From: Acidobacteriota bacterium
GTDB lineage: Bacteria > Acidobacteriota > Vicinamibacteria > Vicinamibacterales > Fen-181
Length of the DNA: 16,543 nt
NCBI GenBank assembly: GCA_021779795.1
Contig: JAJXZZ010000002.1
Location: 11,632-28,174, forward strand
Direction of reading: 5' to 3'
Made by a program: the position numbers and the translations under genes. This document shows positions 6,901 through 14,115 of the stretch, one piece after another (the first letter of the stretch is position 1; every line of letters begins with the position of its first letter). The notes under the pieces were generated by a model. The model did not search any database. It saw only the letters and a program-made list of their open reading frames with translations, and was not told where the DNA came from.

Positions 6901-8451
6901 ATGGATCACAGGCTGTCGCTGAACGTGCCCCTCAATCGGGTGGAGGGAGACCTCGAGATCCGCGCGGAGGTCGATGACGGCGTGGTCACCGACGCTCGGG
7001 CCTGCGGCACGCTGTACCGCGGGTTCGAGACCATGATGGTCGGCCGCGCGGCCCTCGACGGGCTCGTGATCACGCCGCGCATCTGCGGCATGTGCTCGAC
7101 CGCCCACCTCAGCGCCGCGGCCAGGGCGCTCGACATGATCGCGGGAGCCGCGCCGCCCCCCTCGGCCGTCAGGATCCGCAACGTGGCCCTGATGACCGAG
7201 CAGCTCCAGAGCGACCTTCGGCAGATGTTCCTGATGTTCACGGCGGACCTCGTCAACGAGCGCTACGCGCGGGCGCCGCTGTTCGAGGAGGCCGTGCGCC
7301 GGTACGAGCCGTTCAAGGGCCGGACGGTGCTCGACACGATCCGGGAAACGCGGAAGGTGCTCGAGATCCTCGTCATCGTCGGCGGGCAGTGGCCGCACTC
7401 GTCGTTCATCGTCCCTGGCGGGGTGGTCTCGGTCCTGAGCCCCACCGACCTGATGCAGTGCCGCCTGCTGCTTCGCGGGTTCCGCGACTGGTACGAGCGC
7501 CGCGTCCTCGGGTGCCCGCTCGGACGCTGGCAGGACGTGCGAACCGCCGCCGGCCTCGACGAGTGGCTCGAGGAGTCGGAGGCCCACCGTGACGGCGACC
7601 TCGGGTTCTGCCTGCGATACGGGCGGTCCATCGGCCTCGACCGCATGGGGCGGGGCGTGGAGCGGTTCGTCAGCTTCGGATCGCTCGATCTGCCCGACGG
7701 GACGGGCGTCCAGGCGCGTGGCGGCGGCTCGAGGCTGGTCCCGGCCGGCTTTGCGTCCGGGCACGACCAGGTGCGCGGCTTCGACGAGCGGAAGGTCACC
7801 GAGCACGTGGCCAGCTCGTGGTTCGCCGACGGCGACGGCGACGGCCGCCACCCGATGCAGGGGGAGACGCGGCCGTACGCCACGGGGCAGGAGAGCGGGA
7901 AGTACTCCTGGGCCAAGGCTCCCCGCTACGAGGGGCTGGCCGCCGAGACCGGGCCTCTCGCCGAGGCGGTCATCGCGCGGGACCCGCTGTTCGTGGACCT
8001 GGTCAGGCGCGACGGCGCCAGCGCGCTGGTGCGGGCGATCGCCAGGCTGGCGCGGGCCGCGGAGGTCATCCCCGCGATGGAGGCCTGGTTGGCCGAGTCG
8101 GCGGCGGACCCCGTCTTCTACCGCTCGCCGGGCGAGATTCCTGACGGGGAGGGGTCCGGCCTGGTCGAAGCCAGCCGCGGTGCGCTCGGGCACTGGCTGC
8201 GCGTGGAGCGCGGCGCGATCAGCCACTACCAGATTGTCTCGCCGACGACGTGGAACGCGTCGCCGCGGGACGGCGCCGGCGCACGAGGCCCCATGGAAGA
8301 GGCCCTGGTGGGCACGACGGTGCAGGACGCGGCCAACCCGGTCGAACTCGGCCACGTCGTGCGGTCGTTCGACCCGTGCCTCGTCTGCACGGTTCACGCG
8401 CTGCGGCGCGGCCGGCCCGCCGGTCATCGAACCGTCGGCCTTGGGCTATGA
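6901..8451 (+). CDS. [NiFe] hydrogenase large (catalytic) subunit, group 2-like
   Basis: A 516-residue catalytic subunit that holds the NiFe(CN)2CO centre for H2 cleavage. The N-terminal NRVEGD (12-17) corresponds to the RxEG motif. L1 is RICGMCSTAH, with C62 and C65 as nickel ligands. L2 is DPCLVCTVH near the end, with C493 and C496. GGQWPHSSF is typical of group 2. After H499 the chain runs 17 more residues, so a C-terminal peptide is present that an endopeptidase would remove after nickel insertion; a specific protease gene follows at once. Known regulatory hydrogenases (HupV/HoxC) usually end at or near this His. The ATG at 6901 is preferred over an in-frame TTG at 6886 because of the better spacing from TTGGGGA. 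The stop TGA overlaps the next ATG (ATGA, 8448-8451). No hyp maturation genes lie in the window. Confidence 0.94.
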   Translation: MDHRLSLNVPLNRVEGDLEIRAEVDDGVVTDARACGTLYRGFETMMVGRAALDGLVITPRICGMCSTAHLSAAARALDMIAGAAPPPSAVRIRNVALMTEQLQSDLRQMFLMFTADLVNERYARAPLFEEAVRRYEPFKGRTVLDTIRETRKVLEILVIVGGQWPHSSFIVPGGVVSVLSPTDLMQCRLLLRGFRDWYERRVLGCPLGRWQDVRTAAGLDEWLEESEAHRDGDLGFCLRYGRSIGLDRMGRGVERFVSFGSLDLPDGTGVQARGGGSRLVPAGFASGHDQVRGFDERKVTEHVASSWFADGDGDGRHPMQGETRPYATGQESGKYSWAKAPRYEGLAAETGPLAEAVIARDPLFVDLVRRDGASALVRAIARLARAAEVIPAMEAWLAESAADPVFYRSPGEIPDGEGSGLVEASRGALGHWLRVERGAISHYQIVSPTTWNASPRDGAGARGPMEEALVGTTVQDAANPVELGHVVRSFDPCLVCTVHALRRGRPAGHRTVGLGL

Positions 8452-8888
8452 CGCGCATCGTCTGCATCGGCAGCCGCTTCCGCGCCGAAGACGCCGCCGG
8501 GCCGCGGGTTTACGACCGGCTTCTTGGCGAGGCGCTGCCGCCAGGTGTCGATCTCGTCGATGGCGGCCTGGCCGGGCTCGGCCTCCTGCGGTTCGTGGAC
8601 GGCGCGGAGCGCGTCGTGTTCGTGGACCAGGTCTCCGGGTTCGGGCGCCCCGGCGACGTGCTCGCGCTGGACCCCGGGGATGCGGCGCTCGCCGCGCCGC
8701 CGTCCCCCGATCACGGCGGCGGCCTGCCGTACCTGCTCCGCGTGCTGCCCGGGGTGTGCGAGAAGACGGTGCCGCGGGTTTCGGTGGTCGGCGTCGAAGG
8801 GCCGGCGGACGAGCGGGCGATTGCCAGGGCTGCGGCGCTGGCGATGGAGCTGGCGGCCGGCGCGGCGGCGGATCGAGGTGCGCGATGA
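8448..8888 (+). CDS. Hydrogenase maturation endopeptidase (HyaD/HybD/HupD family)
   Basis: A 146-residue protein of the M52 hydrogenase-maturation protease family, which cuts the C-terminal extension from the large subunit after nickel insertion. It has the expected beta-start TRIVCIGS (2-9), then AED at 13-15 where the family has its first nickel-sensing acid, VVFVDQVSG with D60, and PDHGGGLPYLL with H89. These match the three metal-contacting positions (Glu/Asp, Asp, His) known from HybD. The usual GN of the first loop reads GS. Length is slightly short but within the family range. It overlaps the large subunit by ATGA at its start and the kinase gene by ATGA (8885-8888) at its end, so translation of the three is probably coupled. 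Its likely substrate is the 17-residue tail encoded just upstream. Confidence 0.85.
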   Translation: MTRIVCIGSRFRAEDAAGPRVYDRLLGEALPPGVDLVDGGLAGLGLLRFVDGAERVVFVDQVSGFGRPGDVLALDPGDAALAAPPSPDHGGGLPYLLRVLPGVCEKTVPRVSVVGVEGPADERAIARAAALAMELAAGAAADRGAR

Positions 8889-11119
8889 CGTCGAACCAGG
8901 TCAGCCCCCCGGTCGAAGGGCTGCTCGCCGAGCGGGACCAGCTCACCGAGGAGATCTGGGTCTCGCGCCGCGCGGCCGCGATCGCGGCGGAGCTGGTCGT
9001 CGAGCAGTTCGAGAAGATGGGAGAGGTGCAGCGCCGCCTGGAGGAGAAGGCGGCCGTCGAAAGCGCGCTGAACGCCCTGCTCCAACTCTCGCTCGAGGAC
9101 GTGCCGCAGGACGACCTGCTGCACCGGGCGCTCGACCTGGTGCTCTCGATGACCTGGCTGGCGTCACGCGCGCAAGGGGCGGTCTTCCTGGCCGAGGAGG
9201 ACGGCGGGGGGCTCGTCCTGGGCGCCCAGCGGTCGATGCCGGAGGCGATGCAGGCCTCCTGCTCCCGCGTTCGCCTGGGCGAATGCCTGTGCGGGGGCGC
9301 GGCCGCGATGCGCGAGCTCGTCTTCGTCGAGGGCGCGGGGATGCCCGGCCGCGCCGGGACGGCGCCGCACGGCGCCTACTGCGTGCCGCTGCTGTCGTCC
9401 GGCACGCTGCGCGGCATCCTGACGGTGTACGTGGACGCCGCGCACCGCCGTGACAGCGCCGAGGAGGGGTTCCTCCGCGCGGCGGCCGACATCCTCGCGG
9501 GCGTCATCGAGCGGCGCCGCATCGTCGAGCAACTGCGGCAGGCCACCCGGGCGGCCGACGCCGCGAACCGCGCCAAGAGCACCTTCCTCGCCAACATGAG
9601 CCACGAGCTTCGCACCCCGCTGAACGCCATCATCGGCTACAGCGAGATGCTCCAGGAGGACGCCGAGGACGCGGGCCAGGCGGAGCTCGTCCCCGACTTG
9701 CAGAAGATCCAGTCCGCCGGCCGGCACCTGCTCGAGCTCATCAACGCGGTGCTCGACCTGTCGAAGGTCGAGGCCGGCCGGATGGACCTCTACCTCGAGG
9801 AGTTCGAGGTCGCCGGGGTGATCGAGGATGTCGCCGCGGTCGTCAGGCCGCTGGTGGCCAGGAACGCCAACACGCTCGACACCCGGTGCGACGCACAGGC
9901 GGGCCGGATGATCGGCGACCTGACGAAGCTGCGGCAGGCGCTGCTCAACCTGCTCAGCAACGCGTGCAAGTTCACCGAGAGGGGAACCATCGCGCTGCTG
10001 GCGTCGCGCGCGGCGGCGCGGGAAGGAGAGTCGGGCGATCGCCTGGTGTTCGCGGTTCGGGACACCGGCATCGGGATGACGCCCGAGCAGCTCGCGAGGA
10101 TCTTCCAGCCCTTCACGCAGGCGGATGCCGGCACGTCCCGCCAGTTCGGCGGCACCGGCCTCGGGCTGACGATCACCGAGCGCTTCTGCCGCCTCATGGG
10201 CGGGGAGATCTCGGTCGAGAGCGCGCCGGGCGTCGGCACGACCTTCACGATGCGCCTGCCCGCCGACGTGTCGGCCGCCAGGCAGCCGGCCGCGAGGCCG
10301 GCGGCCCTCGGCCAGGCGCCCCCGCCGGCGTCGTTCGAGGGCGGGATGCGGCTGCTGGTCATCGACGACGAAGCCAACGCGCGGGACCTGATGCAGCGCT
10401 ATCTGGCAAAGGAAGGCTTCAGCGTCGTCACCGCCGCGAGCGGGCAGGAGGGGCTGCAACTCGCGAGGGCGCTGCACCCCGACGCGATCACGCTCGACGT
10501 CCTCATGCCCGGCATGGACGGCTGGGCCGTGCTGAGGACGCTGAAGGCGGATGCCCGCGTCGCCGACATTCCCGTCATCATGCTGTCGATGGTGGACAGC
10601 CAGAACCTCGGCTACGCGCTGGGCGCCGTCGAGTACCTGACCAAGCCGGTGGACCGGGAGCGGCTGCTGGCGGTGCTGGACAAGTACCGCCGCGCCGACG
10701 CACCCGGAACCGCGCTCGTCGTCGAGGACGACAGGGCCGTCCGGCGGCTCGTGCGGCGCAGGCTCGAGAAGGAGCGCTGGACGGTGGCCGAGGCCGAGAA
10801 CGGCCGGGTGGCTCTCGACTGGCTCGACCGCCACCGGGCCGACGTGATCCTGCTCGACCTGATGATGCCGGAGATGGACGGGTTCGAGTTCGTCGAACGC
10901 TGGCGGGCGCGCGAGGGGTGGCGCTCGACGCCGATCCTCGTGGTGACGGCGAAGGAGCTGACCGACGAAGACCGCCTCCGCCTGGACGGGTACGTGCAGA
11001 AGATCGTTCGGAAGGGTGGGCACGGGCACGAGGAATTCATGAACGAGGTTCGTGACCTCGTGCGCTGCTGCGTGAGGCCCCGCGGCGCGCAGGCGCAGGC
11101 CGAGGAGAGGAAGGGATAG
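8885..11119 (+). CDS. Hybrid histidine kinase: coiled coil-GAF-HisKA-HATPase-REC-REC, hydrogenase-linked
   Basis: A 744-residue soluble hybrid sensor kinase with no membrane segments. Residues about 10-60 are a charged helical/coiled-coil stretch (VSRRAAAIAAELVVEQF). A GAF-like domain spans about 60-210 and contains GECLCGG (C134, C136), PHGAYCVP (H162, C166) and C126. HisKA has FLANMSHELRTPLN with phospho-acceptor H240. The ATPase domain has the N-box NLLSNACKF (N359), DTGIGM (393-398) and GGTGLGL (422-428). REC1 has D494/D495, acceptor D538 and K587. REC2 has D615/D616, acceptor D658 and T688. The start at 8885 overlaps the protease stop (ATGA), and a longer open frame upstream is antisense-like noise over the hydrogenase gene. 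The overlap with hydrogenase genes implies that it reads hydrogenase state, as HoxJ does for HoxBC, but here the input is GAF rather than PAS. Phosphoryl flow H240 to D538/D658 and on to the next gene is inference. Confidence 0.93.
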   Translation: MTSNQVSPPVEGLLAERDQLTEEIWVSRRAAAIAAELVVEQFEKMGEVQRRLEEKAAVESALNALLQLSLEDVPQDDLLHRALDLVLSMTWLASRAQGAVFLAEEDGGGLVLGAQRSMPEAMQASCSRVRLGECLCGGAAAMRELVFVEGAGMPGRAGTAPHGAYCVPLLSSGTLRGILTVYVDAAHRRDSAEEGFLRAAADILAGVIERRRIVEQLRQATRAADAANRAKSTFLANMSHELRTPLNAIIGYSEMLQEDAEDAGQAELVPDLQKIQSAGRHLLELINAVLDLSKVEAGRMDLYLEEFEVAGVIEDVAAVVRPLVARNANTLDTRCDAQAGRMIGDLTKLRQALLNLLSNACKFTERGTIALLASRAAAREGESGDRLVFAVRDTGIGMTPEQLARIFQPFTQADAGTSRQFGGTGLGLTITERFCRLMGGEISVESAPGVGTTFTMRLPADVSAARQPAARPAALGQAPPPASFEGGMRLLVIDDEANARDLMQRYLAKEGFSVVTAASGQEGLQLARALHPDAITLDVLMPGMDGWAVLRTLKADARVADIPVIMLSMVDSQNLGYALGAVEYLTKPVDRERLLAVLDKYRRADAPGTALVVEDDRAVRRLVRRRLEKERWTVAEAENGRVALDWLDRHRADVILLDLMMPEMDGFEFVERWRAREGWRSTPILVVTAKELTDEDRLRLDGYVQKIVRKGGHGHEEFMNEVRDLVRCCVRPRGAQAQAEERKG

Positions 11120-11125
11120 CAGGCC

Positions 11126-11512
11126 ATGGCCAAGATCCTGCTGGTCGAGGACAACGAGATGAACCGGGACATGCTCTCCCGGCGCCTGGCGCGGAAGGGC
11201 TACGACGTCGTGCTCGCGGTGGACGGCCGCGAGGGCATCGACAAGGCCGTCCAGGAGAATCCCGATCTCATCGTGCTGGACATGAGCCTGCCCGTGATCG
11301 ACGGCTGGGAGGCGGCCCGGCTGCTCAAGGCCTCGGCCGAGACCAGGGCGATCCCGATCATCGCGCTGACGGCCCACGCCATGAGCGGAGACCGGGAGGC
11401 CGCGCTCGCCGCGGGGTGCGACGATTACGACACCAAGCCGATCGAGCTGCCCCGGCTGCTGGACAAGATGGCGTTCCTCCTCTCCCGCCCCGCGACGCCA
11501 GGTGGCGTCTAG
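11126..11512 (+). CDS. Single-domain response regulator (CheY/DivK-like receiver)
   Basis: A 128-residue receiver domain with no output domain. It starts KILLVEDNEMNRDML (acidic pair E8/D9), has the phospho-acceptor D52 in LDMSLP, the switch threonine T82 in ALTAHAM and the invariant K104 in TKP. The ending LSRPATPGGV is too short for another domain. It begins 6 bases after the kinase stop, so it is co-transcribed and is the obvious phosphoryl partner of the hybrid kinase. Like DivK or CheY it must act by protein-protein contact or as a shuttle in a phosphorelay. The stop TAG (11510-11512) interlocks with the stop of the convergent phosphatase gene. Confidence 0.92.
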   Translation: MAKILLVEDNEMNRDMLSRRLARKGYDVVLAVDGREGIDKAVQENPDLIVLDMSLPVIDGWEAARLLKASAETRAIPIIALTAHAMSGDREAALAAGCDDYDTKPIELPRLLDKMAFLLSRPATPGGV

Positions 11513-13146
11513 ACGAGCTTCATCACGAGCAGCGTGAGGTCGTCGGACTGGGGTTCGGCGCCGCACCACTCGACGGCCGCGGTCCGCACGGCGGCCAGGA
11601 TGTCGGACGCCGGCGAGGAGGCGTGCCGGCTGAAGACGGCCTCGAGCCGCTCGTCGCCAAAGCCTTCCTCGGTTTCATTGAAGGCCTCGGTCACCCCGTC
11701 CGTGAACGCGAGCAGGGCGTCGCCCGCCTGGAGATCGACGCTGCCCACCTCGAAGCTCGCGTCCGGCCGCACGCCCAGCACCAGTCCGCCCACGTCGGGC
11801 AGCCGCGTCACCGAGCCGTCGGCGCCCCGGGCGAGCAAGGGCAGGGTGTGCCCGGCGTTCACGTAGCGCAGCCGCCGGCGGGGGACGTCGAGGCAGCCGT
11901 AGAAGAGCGTCACGAACTCGCCCGCGTCCGTCCACTCGCACAGCTGGCCGTTGAGCGACTCGACCAGCCGGGCGATCTCGTCGCCGAACCGGTGCACCTG
12001 GCTGCGCAGCGAGGCCGCCACCGAGGCCATGACCAGAGCGGCGGGCATCCCTTTCCCGGCGACGTCGGCGACGACGACGCCGAGCCGGCCGCGGCCGAGC
12101 GGCAGGAAGTCGAAGTAGTCGCCCCCGACGGCCCGCGCGGGGAGGCAGTGGCCGGCCAGGTCGAGTCCGGGGACCTCGGGCGCCGGCTGCGGCAGGAGGC
12201 GCTGCTGGACGCGCGCCGACTTCTCGAACTCCCGCTTCAGCCGGGCCTGCTCGGCCTTCTGCCGGGCGGCCCGCTCGTCGCGCAGCCGCTTCTTCTCGAG
12301 GCAGGCCCCGACGCGCGCGCGCAGCAGCACCGGATCGAACGGCTTGGGCAGGTAGTCCTCGGCGCCCAGCTCGATGCAGCGGATCACGCTCGCCATCTCG
12401 TCGAGCGACGAGATCATCAGCACCGGCACGTCGTCCCAGCGGCTGTCGGCGCGGATGCGGCGGAGCGTCTCGTAGCCGTCCATCTCGGGCATCACGATGT
12501 CGAGCGCGACCAGGTCGTACGGCTCGCGCTCGAGCATCGCCAGCGCGAGCGCCCCGTCCGCCGCCGCCGAGACGGCCTGGCCGGCGCGCTCGAGCCAGCG
12601 CGACAGCACGTCGCGGTTGACGGCGTTGTCGTCAACGACCAGCACGCGGTTTCCGCCCGGCATCCGCGCGGGCCCGGCCCCCGGCTCCGCCGGCGGCGCC
12701 TCGGCCGCCGCCGCGCCGCCGCCCCGGTGTTCGATGCCGTCGAGCATGGCGAGCAGGCCCTGGCCGGCCGTCTCGACCCTTCGGAGATCCGCGACCAGAT
12801 CGCCGGGCGCCGCCGCGCAGTCGGCCCGCAGGGCGGCGGCCCTGGCCGTCACCTCGCGCGCCGGGGCATCCAGCGCGGCGCGCAGCGCACCCGGCACCGC
12901 GGCCCGGTACGACGGGTCCTCGAGGCGCGGCGCGGCCAGCAGTTCGCTGATCCGGGCGAGCAGGGCCTGCCCGAGATCGTGGATCCCGGCAAGCCGTCGG
13001 GCCAGGGACGGGTCCGCGTCGGCGGGGGAGTCTTCGAGCCAGAGCGCGGTGTACCCGAGGACCGGGTTGAGCAGGGTCCTCAGGTCGTGGCGCAGGCTGG
13101 CGAGGGCCTGCAGCGTCGGTGGCCCGATCGCGTCCGGCTCGCTCAT
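11509..13146 (-). CDS. REC-PP2C (SpoIIE/RsbU-type) phosphatase with a degenerate DHp-like N-terminus
   Basis: A 545-residue signalling protein. Residues about 10-140 are helical and contain RHDLRTLLNPVLGY, which resembles a kinase H-box (HELRTPLNAIIGY) with His at 20, but no ATPase domain follows. A Pro/Ala/Gly linker (about 142-165) leads to a receiver domain with D172/D173, acceptor D216 (LDIVMPEMDG) and K268. A helical linker (about 283-318, ending RVQQRLLPQ) joins the PP2C-type Ser/Thr phosphatase domain: GGDYFDF (D343), ADVAGKG (D361), FTDGVTEAF (D483) and QSDDLTLL (D535/D536), all metal-binding positions present. Such proteins usually dephosphorylate anti-sigma-factor antagonists in partner-switching pathways. 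It lies 9 bases after the proline dehydrogenase stop, so it is probably last in that transcript, tail-to-tail with the hydrogenase-kinase operon. The SD is weak, which suggests coupled translation. Confidence 0.9.
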   Translation of the reverse strand: MSEPDAIGPPTLQALASLRHDLRTLLNPVLGYTALWLEDSPADADPSLARRLAGIHDLGQALLARISELLAAPRLEDPSYRAAVPGALRAALDAPAREVTARAAALRADCAAAPGDLVADLRRVETAGQGLLAMLDGIEHRGGGAAAAEAPPAEPGAGPARMPGGNRVLVVDDNAVNRDVLSRWLERAGQAVSAAADGALALAMLEREPYDLVALDIVMPEMDGYETLRRIRADSRWDDVPVLMISSLDEMASVIRCIELGAEDYLPKPFDPVLLRARVGACLEKKRLRDERAARQKAEQARLKREFEKSARVQQRLLPQPAPEVPGLDLAGHCLPARAVGGDYFDFLPLGRGRLGVVVADVAGKGMPAALVMASVAASLRSQVHRFGDEIARLVESLNGQLCEWTDAGEFVTLFYGCLDVPRRRLRYVNAGHTLPLLARGADGSVTRLPDVGGLVLGVRPDASFEVGSVDLQAGDALLAFTDGVTEAFNETEEGFGDERLEAVFSRHASSPASDILAAVRTAAVEWCGAEPQSDDLTLLVMKLV

Positions 13147-13155
13147 CTCGAACGC

Positions 13156-14052
13156 TCAGTGGCCGAACAGGTTCTTCATCACGTAGGCGCCCATCATCGG
13201 GTTGGCCGCGAGGCGCCGCTTGCAGTAGGCGACCGCGTACTTCCACTCCTCGGCGAACGGGACGTAGAGCCGCATCACCAGGCCGCGCTCGACGATGCGC
13301 CGCTGGACCTGCTGCCGCGGCACGCCGAGCAGCATCTGGAACTCGTACGCGTCATTCGGGCAGCCCCGCTTGTCGAGGTACTCGAGGCAGCGCTCGATGA
13401 GCGGCTCGTCGTGCGTGGCGATCTCGGGGACGTGCCCCTTGTCGAGCAGCAGCTGCACGTAGTCGAACAGCTTGTCCTTCATCGCCGGCTTGTCCTGGTG
13501 CGCGATCGCCTTCGGCTCCCGGTAGATGCCGATGCAGATCCGCACCCGGCACGGCTTGGCGTGCAGCGTCTCGATGTCCGCCTTCGTGCGGAACAGCCGC
13601 GACTGCAGCACCGTCCCGACGTTGTCGAACTCGTCGCGCAGCGCCTTGTAGAGGCGGAGCGTGACGTCGGTGAAGGTGTGGTCCTCCATGTCCACCGTCA
13701 CCCGCGTGCCCTGCGCCGCGGCGCGGCCGACGATCTGCCGCATGTTCTCGAGGCAGTAGGCCTCGCTCTCGTGGATCCCGAGCTGCGTCGGCTTGCACGA
13801 GATGCTGACGTAGGGCCGCTGGCGCACCTGGTCGGCCATCCCGAAGTAGGTGGCCACCGTCGCCTCGACGTCCTCCCGCCTGAAGACCTCCTCGCCCAGC
13901 AGGTCGAGGGTCGAGGACAGGCCGTTCGCCTTCCAGATCTCGTCGGCCTTGCGGATGCCGCTCTCGATGCCCTTGCCCGCCACGTACGGCGCCGCGAACG
14001 CCCTGACCACCGGCCCCGGGGCCAGATCGACGATTGCCCGCTTGATGTCCAC
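13156..14052 (-). CDS. Proline dehydrogenase (monofunctional PRODH, PutA-like)
   Basis: A 298-residue FAD-dependent proline dehydrogenase that oxidises L-proline to pyrroline-5-carboxylate and passes electrons to quinone (first step of proline breakdown to glutamate). The beta/alpha-barrel motifs appear in order: VSISCKPTQLG (K87), VTVDMEDHTF (D121, E123), LQSRLFRT (Q150), VRICIGIYREP (R171, Y178), ATHD, YEFQMLLG (E237-Q239) and the C-terminal RLYVPFAEEW followed by a KRR cluster (R279/R280), which in the family holds the proline carboxylate. The usual VRLxKGAY reads VRICIGIY, so the Lys there is Ile. The start is GTG at 14052, supported by GGAGG at 14059-14063. No pyrroline-5-carboxylate dehydrogenase gene is in the window. 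It lies 61 bases downstream of the EF-G-like gene and 9 bases before the phosphatase gene. Confidence 0.9.
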   Translation of the reverse strand: MDIKRAIVDLAPGPVVRAFAAPYVAGKGIESGIRKADEIWKANGLSSTLDLLGEEVFRREDVEATVATYFGMADQVRQRPYVSISCKPTQLGIHESEAYCLENMRQIVGRAAAQGTRVTVDMEDHTFTDVTLRLYKALRDEFDNVGTVLQSRLFRTKADIETLHAKPCRVRICIGIYREPKAIAHQDKPAMKDKLFDYVQLLLDKGHVPEIATHDEPLIERCLEYLDKRGCPNDAYEFQMLLGVPRQQVQRRIVERGLVMRLYVPFAEEWKYAVAYCKRRLAANPMMGAYVMKNLFGH

Positions 14053-14076
14053 TCTTCGCCTCCAAGCCCGCCCCGG

Positions 14077-14115
14077 GCCCTCAGCCCTGAGCCTCGAGCC
14101 CTCAGCCCTGAGCCT
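14077..14115. repeat. Two direct 18-bp repeats, separated by 3 bp
   Basis: GCCCTCAGCCCTGAGCCT occurs at 14077-14094 and again, exactly, at 14098-14115, with CGA between. The second copy overlaps the TAG of the EF-G-like gene. Each copy contains the near-palindrome CTCAGCCCTGAG. The 12-mer AGCCCTGAGCCT recurs inverted at 16351-16362, so it belongs to a dispersed intergenic repeat family. Confidence 0.8.

Noticed and set aside
7589..8884. An N-terminal 432-codon extension of the hybrid kinase frame over the hydrogenase large subunit and protease
   Set aside because: The extension is Arg/Pro/Thr-rich and overlaps two motif-bearing genes in other frames. The ATG at 8885, in an ATGA overlap with the protease stop, is a natural start.
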